DNA of 64,000 nucleotides, from assembly GCF_019468465.1 (NCBI RefSeq), contig NZ_CP080519.1, forward strand, positions 8,425,001-8,489,000, in the 5' to 3' direction. This document shows positions 27,926 through 36,724 of the stretch, piece after piece. Source of the stretch: Amycolatopsis sp. DSM 110486. Its GTDB lineage: Bacteria > Actinomycetota > Actinomycetes > Mycobacteriales > Pseudonocardiaceae. A program made the position numbers and the translations under genes. Below the pieces are notes generated by a model. It ran no database searches. It saw nothing but the letters and a program-made list of their open reading frames with translations, and had not been told where the DNA came from. Positions within the stretch are counted from its first letter, which is position 1, and each line of letters begins with the position of its first letter.

Positions 27926-28808
27926 CGCTGATCGGTTTCGTGTCGGTGGCGTGGCCCAGTGCGGGCAGGCGGTACATGGCTTCCAGCGTTCGCAGCAACC
28001 GGTAGTGGTTCACCGGCTCCGCGTACGTGCCCGGCCGGATCATCGGGCCGGCCAGGCTCAGCGGTATCCCGTTCGTCGCCGAGGCGTCTTCGGCCTCGTC
28101 GAACGTCACCACGAGCAGGCTGTTGTGCGTGGTGGCCCAGCTCGTATATGCGCTCAGGTGCGCCCGGAGCCAGGCATCGGCCGTGACGGTGTCGCAGTCG
28201 TGCATGTCGTGGCACAAGTTCGGGATCACGAACGACACGGTGGGCAGTCTCGTGTAGTCCGGTCCGAACGCGGTGAACGGCCGGTTCGCCGCGGCGGGGA
28301 TCGTGGTGAAGTCCACCCAGGGTGCGTGCCAGCGCACGTAGTCGCCGGATCGGCAGCCGGGGTAGCCGGCGTCGGGCAGGTCTTCGGCGAACGCTCCGAA
28401 GCCGTAACCCGCGTCGATCAGCTGGCGGGCCAGGTTCGGACCGGTGAACGTGTGCGGGCAGGAGTCGTCGGTGACGCCCTGTGGGTCGCCGGAGAACAGC
28501 GCGAGGTAGTTCGGTTGGCTCGGGTGGGTGATGGCGGTGGCGCTCGTGAAGCGGGCGCCCGCGGCGGCGAGCTCGTTGAGGTACGGCGCCTGGCTGTTGC
28601 GTGACACCTGCTCGATCCCGTGGTTCTCCAAGACCACCACGACCACGTGGCTGGGTCGCGGCACGGCGGCGTTCGCCCCGGCGGCGGTGTCGGGTGCGGT
28701 GGTCGGTGTGCCCGTGGCAGGACCGTCCGAGGTGGAGGGTGCGCACGCGGCGGCCGCGAACACCGCTGCGAGGAACAGGCACGTCCTCACTCGGCTACCG
28801 GCGCTCAT
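27909..28808 (-). CDS. Lipoprotein phosphoesterase (acid phosphatase/phospholipase C-like)
   Basis: ATG 28,808 overlaps the flippase stop as ATGA. The 299-residue protein has a lipoprotein signal ('LFLAAVFAAAAC', Cys22). The mature part is the phosphoesterase family of bacterial acid phosphatases and phospholipases C, with 'HVVVVVLENHGIEQV', 'ITHPSQPNYLALFSGDPQG' and 'SLLVVTFDEAEDA'. It would hydrolyse a phosphomonoester or phosphodiester on the outer membrane face. In this context a lipid-phosphate or glycan-phosphate substrate is plausible, but that is inference. Confidence 0.85.
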   Translation of the reverse strand: MSAGSRVRTCLFLAAVFAAAACAPSTSDGPATGTPTTAPDTAAGANAAVPRPSHVVVVVLENHGIEQVSRNSQAPYLNELAAAGARFTSATAITHPSQPNYLALFSGDPQGVTDDSCPHTFTGPNLARQLIDAGYGFGAFAEDLPDAGYPGCRSGDYVRWHAPWVDFTTIPAAANRPFTAFGPDYTRLPTVSFVIPNLCHDMHDCDTVTADAWLRAHLSAYTSWATTHNSLLVVTFDEAEDASATNGIPLSLAGPMIRPGTYAEPVNHYRLLRTLEAMYRLPALGHATDTKPISDVWRP

Positions 28809-30115
28809 CCGAGCGCTTCTTTCGATCGGGTCGCCTGGTTGCGCCATCGCCACACCACGCCGACGGCGCCGATGGCCACCAGGCATTGCACGATCAAGAA
28901 GCCCACGCCGACCAGGTTCAGGTGCGTTATGGGAACCACGGCGACCACGCCGATCACCCCGAGCGCGCTACTGCCTTCGAGCGCGGCGACCAGCCGCCCG
29001 CGTCCGTGGGCGATACCGGCCGCGACCACCAGGGTGATGAGCAGTCTCGGTATGCAGCCGAGCATGACCAGGCGCAGCAACCACGCGCCCTGGTCGGCGT
29101 AGGACTGTCCGAACACCGACAGCAGCGGGTGCGCGAGGGCGACCGCGAGGAGCAGCGCCGGGATGAAGACCATCGCGAGTTTGCGGCATCCGATTCCGAA
29201 GAGTTCGCGGGTGCGGTGGGGTTCGTGCGCGATCCGGACGATGATCGACTGGGAGAAGCTGGTCGCGGCGTAGTCCACGGTGTTCCCGGCCATCCACACC
29301 AGGAAGAAGACCGCGCCCGTCGCCGGGCCGAACCGCCCGATCACCAGCAACGGCACAAGGTCCGTCAGCACGCCGCCGGTCACCTTCGCCGGATACGTCG
29401 GCGCGAGCAGCCGCAGCACCTCGCGCCGGTCCGGGAGCACCGGGGTCCGCTGCGCCAGGGAGGCTTCCGGTTCGCGGGTGAGTACCCGGTAGAGCACGAC
29501 GGAGATCACCCCCACCCCAGCGACGGCCGGGACGATCCACGACAGCAGAATGCCGGTGGCGCCGAGCGCGGGTCCGGCGAGTGCGAGGATGCCGACGCGC
29601 GCGAGGCCGATCGTGGCGTTCTCGTAGGGCACCCAGCGGGCCCGGCCCAGCGAAACCAGCACGGCGTCCTGGAACTGGAAGAGCGCCCAGGCCACTGCGG
29701 CGAACAGGAACGCGGCGGTGCTGAACCGGGGAAGACTCTCGGTGATCTCGTCGCCGGTGGGCAGCAGGAGCACGACAACCGCCGCCACCACGGATCCGGC
29801 GAGCACGAGGCCGTAGCAGCGGGCGATGAGCCTAGTGCGGCGGACGCCGGCGCGGGGAACCCAGCGCATCAGGGCGGCGCCCAGTCCCAGGTCGCCGAGG
29901 CCGGCCACCAGAAGGAACCCGGACACGAACGCCGAGGCGTGCCCGACCTCGTCCTGGGGCAGCAGGCGGGCGGCCACGACCCACGCCGCGACGCCGACGA
30001 GTGAGGTCAGCACGGCGCCGACGACCAGCGACGCGCCGTCGCGGACCATGGTCTGCTCGGAGTTGCGGCCGGCTCGCCGTCTCGCCCAGGCGCCGGACGC
30101 CGGACCGGCGCTCAC
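28805..30115 (-). CDS. Wzx/MATE-like polysaccharide flippase
   Basis: GTG 30,115 overlaps the preceding stop as GTGA; ATG 30,049 is an alternative. The 436-residue protein has about twelve hydrophobic segments, such as 'LVVGAVLTSLVGVAAWVVAA' and 'LIVQCLVAIGAVGVVWRW'. It has the open polysaccharide-synthase pattern 'FVSGFLLVAGLGDLGLGAAL'. Such proteins move lipid-linked oligosaccharides across the membrane. It is the second flippase-type protein in the operon, suggesting two translocated intermediates or a heteromeric exporter. Confidence 0.85.
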   Translation of the reverse strand: MSAGPASGAWARRRAGRNSEQTMVRDGASLVVGAVLTSLVGVAAWVVAARLLPQDEVGHASAFVSGFLLVAGLGDLGLGAALMRWVPRAGVRRTRLIARCYGLVLAGSVVAAVVVLLLPTGDEITESLPRFSTAAFLFAAVAWALFQFQDAVLVSLGRARWVPYENATIGLARVGILALAGPALGATGILLSWIVPAVAGVGVISVVLYRVLTREPEASLAQRTPVLPDRREVLRLLAPTYPAKVTGGVLTDLVPLLVIGRFGPATGAVFFLVWMAGNTVDYAATSFSQSIIVRIAHEPHRTRELFGIGCRKLAMVFIPALLLAVALAHPLLSVFGQSYADQGAWLLRLVMLGCIPRLLITLVVAAGIAHGRGRLVAALEGSSALGVIGVVAVVPITHLNLVGVGFLIVQCLVAIGAVGVVWRWRNQATRSKEALG

Positions 30116-32388
30116 GCGAGCTCCCTGCCGACGGTGCGCAGCACCGCGATGACGTTGCGGCGCAACCAGATCGGGTTTGCGCCGTAGCGCGAGGACTTCG
30201 CGAGATTGGCCGAGACCATGTGCAGCCATCCCAGCAGCACGAGCGTGCGAACGGGTACCGGATCGCCACCCAGCGTGCTTCGGTGGTGCAGCACCTCGGC
30301 GAGTGCGGGCGCTGCACCCGGAGCGAGCCAGGTGGAGACCACCGCGCCGAGCTCCCGCCCGGTCGCCGCCGTCGCCGTGGCCAGTACGAGGCCGGCCACG
30401 TCGACGGCGACGAGCCCGGCGCTGGTCGCCTGCCCCCAGTCGACGACGCCGGTGACCTGATCGTCGGCGTTGATGAGCACGTTGTCGGCACTGAAATCGC
30501 CGTGAACCCATCCCACGGGCAGGCGCCGGTCCCGCAGTCCCGCCGAGAGCTCGGCCACAAGCTGGTCGATCGCGGATCCGGTGCGTTTCGCGACCGCCGC
30601 ACGCACCAGTTCCGCCGGCGCGGTGACGTGCTGTCGGACCAGGCGCTCGTCGACCCGGGTCAGTTCCGCGGTGCACTGGTGCAGTCCTCCGAGGGTGGCG
30701 AGCGCCGCAGCGGCGAACCGGTTGCGTCCTGCCGGATCGGCTACGCGGGCGCGCGCGTCCGCGCCGGGCAGCAGTTGCTGGATGCTGTACGAGGCGCCCA
30801 GTGCGTTCCCGACGTCGTACGCGGCCGGCACCAGGTGCCGCCAGCCGTCCAGCCGGCGATCTTCGTGCAGCCGGCACAGCGCGCTCACCTCGTGAAGGAG
30901 CGCTTTTCGTCCCTGCTCGGTGTCGGCGACCTTGAGCAGCGCGGCCGGGCGGTCGCCGGGGCCGACCGACGCGATCGCGGAGTCCGAGAGCCCGCGCAAC
31001 CGCTGCTGCAGGCACCACGACCGGGACCTGAGTGCAGTCGGGGCGATCCGGCGCAGCAAGCCCCGGCTTCGCAGGCCGGCGAGCGGGCCGACGATGGGCC
31101 GCGGCACCCACGCGGCACGCAGCAAAAGGATCATGCCTGCGAGGACGGATTGCCCGGCCAGCACGGCCAGCCCGACCCCTACGATGCCGAAGGTCGGCAT
31201 CAGGACCAAGGCGAGGCCCACCACGAGCACCGACAGGGTCCCGAGGAGTGTGGCCACCACCCCGGTCCGCCGGAGCGCTCGAGCCTGGCTCACCGCGGCC
31301 GCGACGACGATGTTGGGCAACGCCGAGGCCGCCATCAGCGGCAGCACCCAGCGGCCTGCGTCGGCATAGCCGGGGCCGAGCAGTCGCAGCACCCAGGGCG
31401 CGGCCAGGACCAGCGCGGCGACCACCGGCAGGAGCAGGAACAACGACCGCCGTTCGACTCCTGCCCGGGCCTCGGCCACGCTCTCGGAGTCGAGCGCCGT
31501 GTGCGCGACCAGTGACTGTCCCATCGCCGCGGGGACCAGATACAGCGCGTAGGAGATCGTCCATGCTGCGGCGAAGGTCGCGGTCGGCCGGGCGCCGAGC
31601 ACACCGAGCACGAGCACCGGCAGCAGCTGGGTGCACGCGAGCCAGCACGTCGCACCGACGAAATCACCGCCCAGGTAGCCGGCAAGCGCCCGCGGGGAAA
31701 TCTGCTCGCCGGTGGTCGCTGTGCCTTCGTGCGCCGGCAGCGCACGCAGGAACAGGTACGCGGTGGTCGCGAGTACGGCCACCGCGGTGGCGGCCATCCA
31801 CGACACGGTGATCCCGCCGTGGGGCAACGCCGCCGCGAGGGCCGCGAGCAATCCGAGCTTCACGACGGAGAACACCAGGTTCTCGACGGGGACCACCCGC
31901 GCCCGGCCGACGGCGGTCAGCACCCCGTCCTGCATCACGAAGATCGCCCAGACCGCGCAGGCGGCCGCGCACCCGGCGACCGCGATCGGACCGTGTAGGA
32001 GCTCTGCAAGGCCCGGCGACCACCAGCGGATGCCGAGCGCGAAGCCCAGACCGGCCAGACCCGCCAGCCCGCCGCCGACGAGGTACGCCAGGGCCACCAG
32101 CCGGCGTGCCCGTGGTCCGGCGACCGGGACGAACCGGATGAGCAGGTTCATCAGGTTCAGCTGCGCCACCCCGGCCAGGAACATGATCGCGAAGACCAGT
32201 GCCGAATTTCGGCCGAGGACGGCCTGGTCGTAGCTGTGCGCGGCGACGATCCAGAACACCAGGCCGATCCCGGAGGTCAGCGCCGAGCTCAGGACCAGCG
32301 CGTAGCCATGGCCATACAGGGAGCGGCGGGGAGGTGCCCCGCGCGCGGAGGTCGCTCGCTCTGGCTGCCCGTGCACCGCGGTCGTCAT
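30112..32388 (-). CDS. Flippase fused to an APH-type kinase domain
   Basis: ATG 32,388 overlaps the preceding stop as ATGA. Residues 25-430 form a twelve-helix Wzx/MATE-like flippase ('SALTSGIGLVFWIVAAHSYD'). Residues 450-758 form an aminoglycoside-phosphotransferase-like kinase lobe with the catalytic loop 'WVHGDFSADNVLINADDQV' and metal-binding 'TGVVDWGQATSAG'. The HGDxxxxN and D-W motifs are intact, so kinase activity is likely. The fusion implies that phosphorylation of a lipid-linked or free substrate is tied to export. I know of no characterised protein with this arrangement. Confidence 0.85.
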   Translation of the reverse strand: MTTAVHGQPERATSARGAPPRRSLYGHGYALVLSSALTSGIGLVFWIVAAHSYDQAVLGRNSALVFAIMFLAGVAQLNLMNLLIRFVPVAGPRARRLVALAYLVGGGLAGLAGLGFALGIRWWSPGLAELLHGPIAVAGCAAACAVWAIFVMQDGVLTAVGRARVVPVENLVFSVVKLGLLAALAAALPHGGITVSWMAATAVAVLATTAYLFLRALPAHEGTATTGEQISPRALAGYLGGDFVGATCWLACTQLLPVLVLGVLGARPTATFAAAWTISYALYLVPAAMGQSLVAHTALDSESVAEARAGVERRSLFLLLPVVAALVLAAPWVLRLLGPGYADAGRWVLPLMAASALPNIVVAAAVSQARALRRTGVVATLLGTLSVLVVGLALVLMPTFGIVGVGLAVLAGQSVLAGMILLLRAAWVPRPIVGPLAGLRSRGLLRRIAPTALRSRSWCLQQRLRGLSDSAIASVGPGDRPAALLKVADTEQGRKALLHEVSALCRLHEDRRLDGWRHLVPAAYDVGNALGASYSIQQLLPGADARARVADPAGRNRFAAAALATLGGLHQCTAELTRVDERLVRQHVTAPAELVRAAVAKRTGSAIDQLVAELSAGLRDRRLPVGWVHGDFSADNVLINADDQVTGVVDWGQATSAGLVAVDVAGLVLATATAATGRELGAVVSTWLAPGAAPALAEVLHHRSTLGGDPVPVRTLVLLGWLHMVSANLAKSSRYGANPIWLRRNVIAVLRTVGRELA

Positions 32389-35042
32389 TCGGTGCTCACC
32401 GCCGCCCTCGATAGACACCGGACAACGGCGACAGGCAGCCCCCGCGCGCCCGCGTTGGACGCGTCGAGCAGGGTCAGCAACGTGCGGGTGCGCGCGGTGT
32501 GGGCCGGCGGGCGGCACCTCTCGCAGGCGCCCGGACGATGCCCGATCAACAGTGCCGCAGCCTGCGCGGCCCCCGCGGCGTACCGCCTCCGCAGCACCGG
32601 CACCCCGGACGCGCGCACCTGCTCGTCCGCGTTGCCGGGTGCGTAGGCGACGGTCGCAGCCTCCAACATCGGCAGGTCCGCCGCGGTGTCCCCGACCGCC
32701 CACGCCACCGCGTCGGCCCCGAGCCGAGCCGTGAGGGCGGCCAGCCCCGTGCCCTTGTCCACCGCAGCGGCGACGAAATCGGTCTGACCGTCGCCCGCGA
32801 CCACGCGCAGGTGCGAGGCAGCGCCTCCCGCCTGCTCCAGGACGCGTTCGACCGCCGCCGCGGGCAGCGCCCGGTGAAAACCGCCGGAGCCGCGGCGGTA
32901 GGCGCGGACGATGCGTCGGTAGTCCGCATCCAGGACCACGTCGGTCCGGGCCGCCAGGATTTCCCGGACCCGGGCGACCGCGTCGACGCCCTGCCTGGGG
33001 ACGAGATCATGCGCCGCTCCGTCGTGGAAGACGACCGATCCGTACTCGGCGACGCCACCCGCCAATCCGTAGGATGTGCACCGCTCGCGGACCTCGTCCA
33101 AGCATCGGCCGGTGACCAGGACCGGCCGGAAGCCGTGGGCCAGCAGCGCACGCAGGGTGAGTGCGGCGGTCGGAGTGGCCATGGCGAACCCGAGCGCGTC
33201 CGATTCGAGCACCCCGTCCACATCGAGCGCGCACACCGCGCCGTCCTCAGCGGCGTGCACTCCGGCGAACAGCACTTCGCGCAGGTAGTGTTGGACGGCT
33301 CGTGCGCCGGCGCGGTGAACGGGCCGGCCCTCGCGTTCCCGGTCCCACAGGTGCACGAGCTCGTAGAGGAGGAACCGTTCGGGGTCGCACGGCATCTCCC
33401 GGCGCAGGGACTCCGCGAACGCGGGGTCCGCGCTGCCCGGATCGATTCCGGCGAGGTCGTACGCCGGGTCGTAGCAGGCTAGATCGGTGTTGGCGAAGTC
33501 GCGGACATCGGCGTCCACTTTGTACAGCCTGGTGGCACCCCGGAACCAGTGGTCCAGGCCGGTTGCGCCGTCCACCACAGAGGGCTCGGCCACCTCGCAC
33601 AGCCGGCGGATCAAGGGATCGAGCAGTACGGGCCGCAGCACCACGCCGGCGCGGCCGTAGCTGCGTTGCAGCACCCGGCTCGCCGCCTCCCACGCCGGTT
33701 GCCGGCCGGCCAGCCCGGCGGCGTGATCGGCTCCCGCAGGCAGGGCGGCCGCGCGATCGCGGACGTAGCCGGCCAGTCGTTCCGCGTCGGCCGGGCCGGC
33801 AGCCCGGAGCCGCTGCTCGGTCGGCAACCAGTCACGGAACACGATCCCGTCGAGGAAGCCGTAGGTGCGCGGCAAGTGGTCGGACACTGCGTGCGCGACG
33901 GCGAGCGCATGCCTCCCGAAGAACCCGAGCCCGGCCCCGGCCGCCACGATGCGCCGGGGTTCGCCGTCCGGCAACCCGACGTCGAACACGGCACGGGCGT
34001 GCTCTCTCCCGCGGGACACCCCGGTCTGCGGGACCGGGCTGACCGAATGAACCGGACGGCCCAGCAGCGCGGACATCGACCGCACCACGGCCTCGGTCTC
34101 GAGCCGGTCGTGGATCGCCCACTCGCGATAGGGCAACGTGACCGAGTCGTAGCGTCCCAAGGTGGCCGGCGGTGTGTCGGAGAACAGGGGGAGCAGCAGC
34201 GTGACAGCGCTTTCCGGCACGCCGGCCCTGCAGACGGCCGACGCGACGTCGGCAACCGACTGCCCGGTCTCGGGCGGGTCGTCGACCACGGCGATCCTGC
34301 CTCCGCGCCACGAGGCTGACCGCACGAGCGCGCGCAACGGCGGCCGCAGCCGGTGGCCCGGTCGCACCGTCTCGGCGTGCACCTCCCGGAAGCCGGCGTC
34401 GCGCAGCGCCGCGGCGACCAGCGGTGCGAGGTAGTTGCCCGAAGTGCGCACCCCCAGGACGACAATTGGCCGTCCGCGGTCCGAATACCGCAGCCGCAGC
34501 CGAGTCGCGAGTGCGACCATATCGGCTGGTTCCTGGTCGAAACTCCGGAAACACGACGGAATCCGCAGGACCGCACCGGCGAGGTTGCGGTCGAGCGAGG
34601 GGAGGGAACCGCGCAGGCGGACAGCAGCGGTCGCCCACGAATCGAACGCGGCCTCCGATGGGTCGGTGACCACTTGCAGGGCGACCGCGTCGCGCAATAT
34701 CGCCGCCGTGTCCCGCCAGCGGACCGCCCGCCGCTCGGCGGCCCGTGACGATGTCGCTATTTCAAGGGCGGTGGCGATCTTGCCCAGCAGATCGGGGACG
34801 ACCGCGGCTGTGCCCCGGTCACGCAGGTACGAGGCGGCGCGGTGCACGGCGAAAGCGTCCCGCTGGAGGTGGTCTTCCACGATCTGCACCGCGGCGGCGG
34901 CGAGCAGGTAGGCGTCGAGGACGTCCTGTGCGGCCACGCGATCTATCAGCCGGTGCACGATTTCGGTCAAGTCGGAGAGCAGATCGGCCACGACGAGCGG
35001 ATCACCGTCGAAGATCGGTTTCTCGCCGTGAGAATGCCTCAT
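32385..35042 (-). CDS. Three-domain protein: phosphoribosyltransferase-like, kinase-like, HAD phosphatase
   Basis: ATG 35,042 has GGAGGG seven bases upstream, so I prefer it to 35,060. Of 885 residues, 1-170 are helical. Residues 185-310 resemble a type-I phosphoribosyltransferase ('PIVVLGVRTSGNYLAPLVAA' and PRPP-loop-like 'IAVVDDPPETGQSVADV'). Residues 345-570 look like an APH kinase relative ('VDADVRDFANTDLACYDPAY'), but the HGDxxxxN loop is not visible. Residues 600-830 are a Cof-type HAD phosphatase with 'CALDVDGVLESD', 'VLVTGRCLDEV' and 'AVGDTAADLPMLEA', all catalytic Asp present. It is the first gene of the operon, and the shared kinase-like domain links it to the next gene. Confidence 0.8.
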   Translation of the reverse strand: MRHSHGEKPIFDGDPLVVADLLSDLTEIVHRLIDRVAAQDVLDAYLLAAAAVQIVEDHLQRDAFAVHRAASYLRDRGTAAVVPDLLGKIATALEIATSSRAAERRAVRWRDTAAILRDAVALQVVTDPSEAAFDSWATAAVRLRGSLPSLDRNLAGAVLRIPSCFRSFDQEPADMVALATRLRLRYSDRGRPIVVLGVRTSGNYLAPLVAAALRDAGFREVHAETVRPGHRLRPPLRALVRSASWRGGRIAVVDDPPETGQSVADVASAVCRAGVPESAVTLLLPLFSDTPPATLGRYDSVTLPYREWAIHDRLETEAVVRSMSALLGRPVHSVSPVPQTGVSRGREHARAVFDVGLPDGEPRRIVAAGAGLGFFGRHALAVAHAVSDHLPRTYGFLDGIVFRDWLPTEQRLRAAGPADAERLAGYVRDRAAALPAGADHAAGLAGRQPAWEAASRVLQRSYGRAGVVLRPVLLDPLIRRLCEVAEPSVVDGATGLDHWFRGATRLYKVDADVRDFANTDLACYDPAYDLAGIDPGSADPAFAESLRREMPCDPERFLLYELVHLWDREREGRPVHRAGARAVQHYLREVLFAGVHAAEDGAVCALDVDGVLESDALGFAMATPTAALTLRALLAHGFRPVLVTGRCLDEVRERCTSYGLAGGVAEYGSVVFHDGAAHDLVPRQGVDAVARVREILAARTDVVLDADYRRIVRAYRRGSGGFHRALPAAAVERVLEQAGGAASHLRVVAGDGQTDFVAAAVDKGTGLAALTARLGADAVAWAVGDTAADLPMLEAATVAYAPGNADEQVRASGVPVLRRRYAAGAAQAAALLIGHRPGACERCRPPAHTARTRTLLTLLDASNAGARGLPVAVVRCLSRAAVSTE

Positions 35043-35060
35043 CGAAGAGCCCTCCAGCAT

Positions 35061-35288
35061 GGTGTTCGCGGCCTGTGTGCACAGATTCGCCGCGTATTCG
35101 CGGCATCACCTCATCATCGGTAATTCGCTGAGCCGGTTGGCGCTGTTACAGCGGAAGTGTCGATCTTAGTGACTTGTCGGGGCAGAAATTTCAACGATCT
35201 TGTGTAACCCTTGCACCGAATCGGACGAATTACCAGGTACGCAACCTGCGGGCAACGGCCGCGGGTGAGGAGCGAACGGGGCCGGGTC
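35061..35288. promoter_or_regulatory. Divergent promoter region of the glycan operon and the FemAB-like gene
   Basis: The 228 bp between divergent starts is relatively AT-rich. It holds an inverted pair GGTAATTCG (35,119-35,127) and CGAATTACC (35,226-35,234), a perfect 9-bp match about 100 bp apart. These could be two facing operators, one per promoter. Chance cannot be excluded at this length. Confidence 0.4.
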
Positions 35289-36383
35289 ATGGATAGGAAA
35301 GGTGTGAAAAATCTGTCGGATGGGCAGGTGGACGTACCGGCAGCCGACAGTTTGGTGAAAATGATCAGCCCAGCTCCCCGCGCGGAGTGGGTGGCGATCA
35401 TGCGCAGTGATCCGTACGCTCTGGAGAGCCAATCTCCGGAATGGGCTGATGCGATGTGCGATGCCCATCGACTGCGAGATGTGAGCAGGCTGTATGAAAC
35501 GGCCGGAGGACGCACGCTAATTCTGCCCATGCTCCGGCGTCCGCTGGCGGCCGCGTTCCTCACGGCGGAGCAGTCCAATCCGCCGGCGTGCGGGCTGGGT
35601 GGGATCCTCGCTGCGGGTGGGGTGCAGGTCGGGGAGGTCAACGCCGTGCTCGAGGACCTGGCGAAGCGGCGTGTTGTGGTCCAGTCCGTGTCGCCTGGCC
35701 CGCTCGAGGTGGACGCGTGGCGCGACGCGCATCACCCGCGAGCTCTCGTCCATCCGCACCACGTGCACTTGCTCGACCTGCAGGGTGGCTGGGACGAGGT
35801 GTGGGCGCAGCGGTTCACCAAGAACTCCCGGCGTGGTGTCCGGACAGCGGAGCGCAAGGGCGTCACGGTGGAACGCGGCACCGGGGGCGAGCTCGTTCCG
35901 GAGTTCTACGCACTGATGGAACGTGCGGTCCTGCGGTGGGCGCGCCAGCAGCACGAGCCGACGTGGCTCGCGAGGCGACGGCTTCACCGGCGGGATCCGC
36001 GTGAGAAGTTCGAGGCGATCGGACGCCGCCTGGGCGAGGGCTTCCAGGTGTGGGTGGCCCGCGTCGACGACCGGCCCGCCGCGGCCTGCCTTGTGGTACG
36101 GGGTGTCAACGCGCACGACTTCCGTGGGGTCATGGATGAACGACTGAAGAGCTACCGGGCCACTGACCTGATTCAGGCTCGGGCCATCCAGGACGCGTGC
36201 GAGGCCGGGTGCCGCTACTACTACCTCGGAGAATCGGGCACCGGGACACTCGGCCAGTTCAAGGAACGATTCGGCGCGCGCCGAATCGTCTCCCCGGAGT
36301 TCCGTTTTGAACGGCTGCCGGTCACCAGGGTCGAACGGGGAATCAAAACGGCGGTCAAGAAGATGATCGGGTTTCAGGACTGA
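35289..36383 (+). CDS. FemAB/CelD-like acyltransferase (GNAT superfamily)
   Basis: The 364-residue protein begins at ATG 35,289. 'LQGGWDEVWAQRFTKNSRRG' followed by 'VRTAERKGVTVERG' is the hallmark of FemAB/peptidoglycan-bridge and CelD/BcsL-type acyltransferases. Near the C-terminus 'RYYYLGESGTGTLGQFKERF' matches the closing motif of the same group. These enzymes transfer an acyl or aminoacyl group onto cell-wall precursors or exopolysaccharides in the cytoplasm. Divergent placement beside the glycan operon suggests that it decorates that product. No signal peptide or membrane segment is present. Confidence 0.83.
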   Translation: MDRKGVKNLSDGQVDVPAADSLVKMISPAPRAEWVAIMRSDPYALESQSPEWADAMCDAHRLRDVSRLYETAGGRTLILPMLRRPLAAAFLTAEQSNPPACGLGGILAAGGVQVGEVNAVLEDLAKRRVVVQSVSPGPLEVDAWRDAHHPRALVHPHHVHLLDLQGGWDEVWAQRFTKNSRRGVRTAERKGVTVERGTGGELVPEFYALMERAVLRWARQQHEPTWLARRRLHRRDPREKFEAIGRRLGEGFQVWVARVDDRPAAACLVVRGVNAHDFRGVMDERLKSYRATDLIQARAIQDACEAGCRYYYLGESGTGTLGQFKERFGARRIVSPEFRFERLPVTRVERGIKTAVKKMIGFQD

Positions 36384-36724
36384 TACCCGGTGGTGCGCGC
36401 CTTGTCCCGCGCCGTGTCGCCCTTGGCTCTCTCCTCATCGCCGCCGAAGGTGAACTGGACGAAGGACAACAGGAGTTGCCGCTTTTTGCGTACGCCGCGG
36501 TGCGCTTCCACTGCGAGCCAACCGCATCCATTGTCGCCGAACTGGGCGACAAGGCGGGGGCACTCAGCCACCCGAGGTGAATTTCGTCCGGTTCAGGCCC
36601 TGATGCGACATTCTTTCGGGGCATGGGGATTGTCCGGGGGGGGCACGGTTCACCTGGCCTGGGTGAGGCCGACGTGGGCTGTCGTCTGGACACTGCCCGG
36701 GTGGGGAGGTCTGGGCGGAGATCA
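36384..36724. other. Intergenic region with no recognised gene
   Basis: A plus-strand frame here can be read as 'LDEGQQELPLFAYAAVRFHC', ending at about 36,580. It has no start codon or ribosome site and I cannot assign it. The rest, with a G9 run near 36,636-36,644, shows no coding signal. The promoter of the archease-like gene should lie in the last 100 bp. Confidence 0.4.

Noticed and set aside
28805..31648. A 947-codon frame over both flippase genes
   Set aside because: Its first half is out of frame with the flippase-kinase gene and is Arg/Ala-rich noise; the real gene starts near 30,115.
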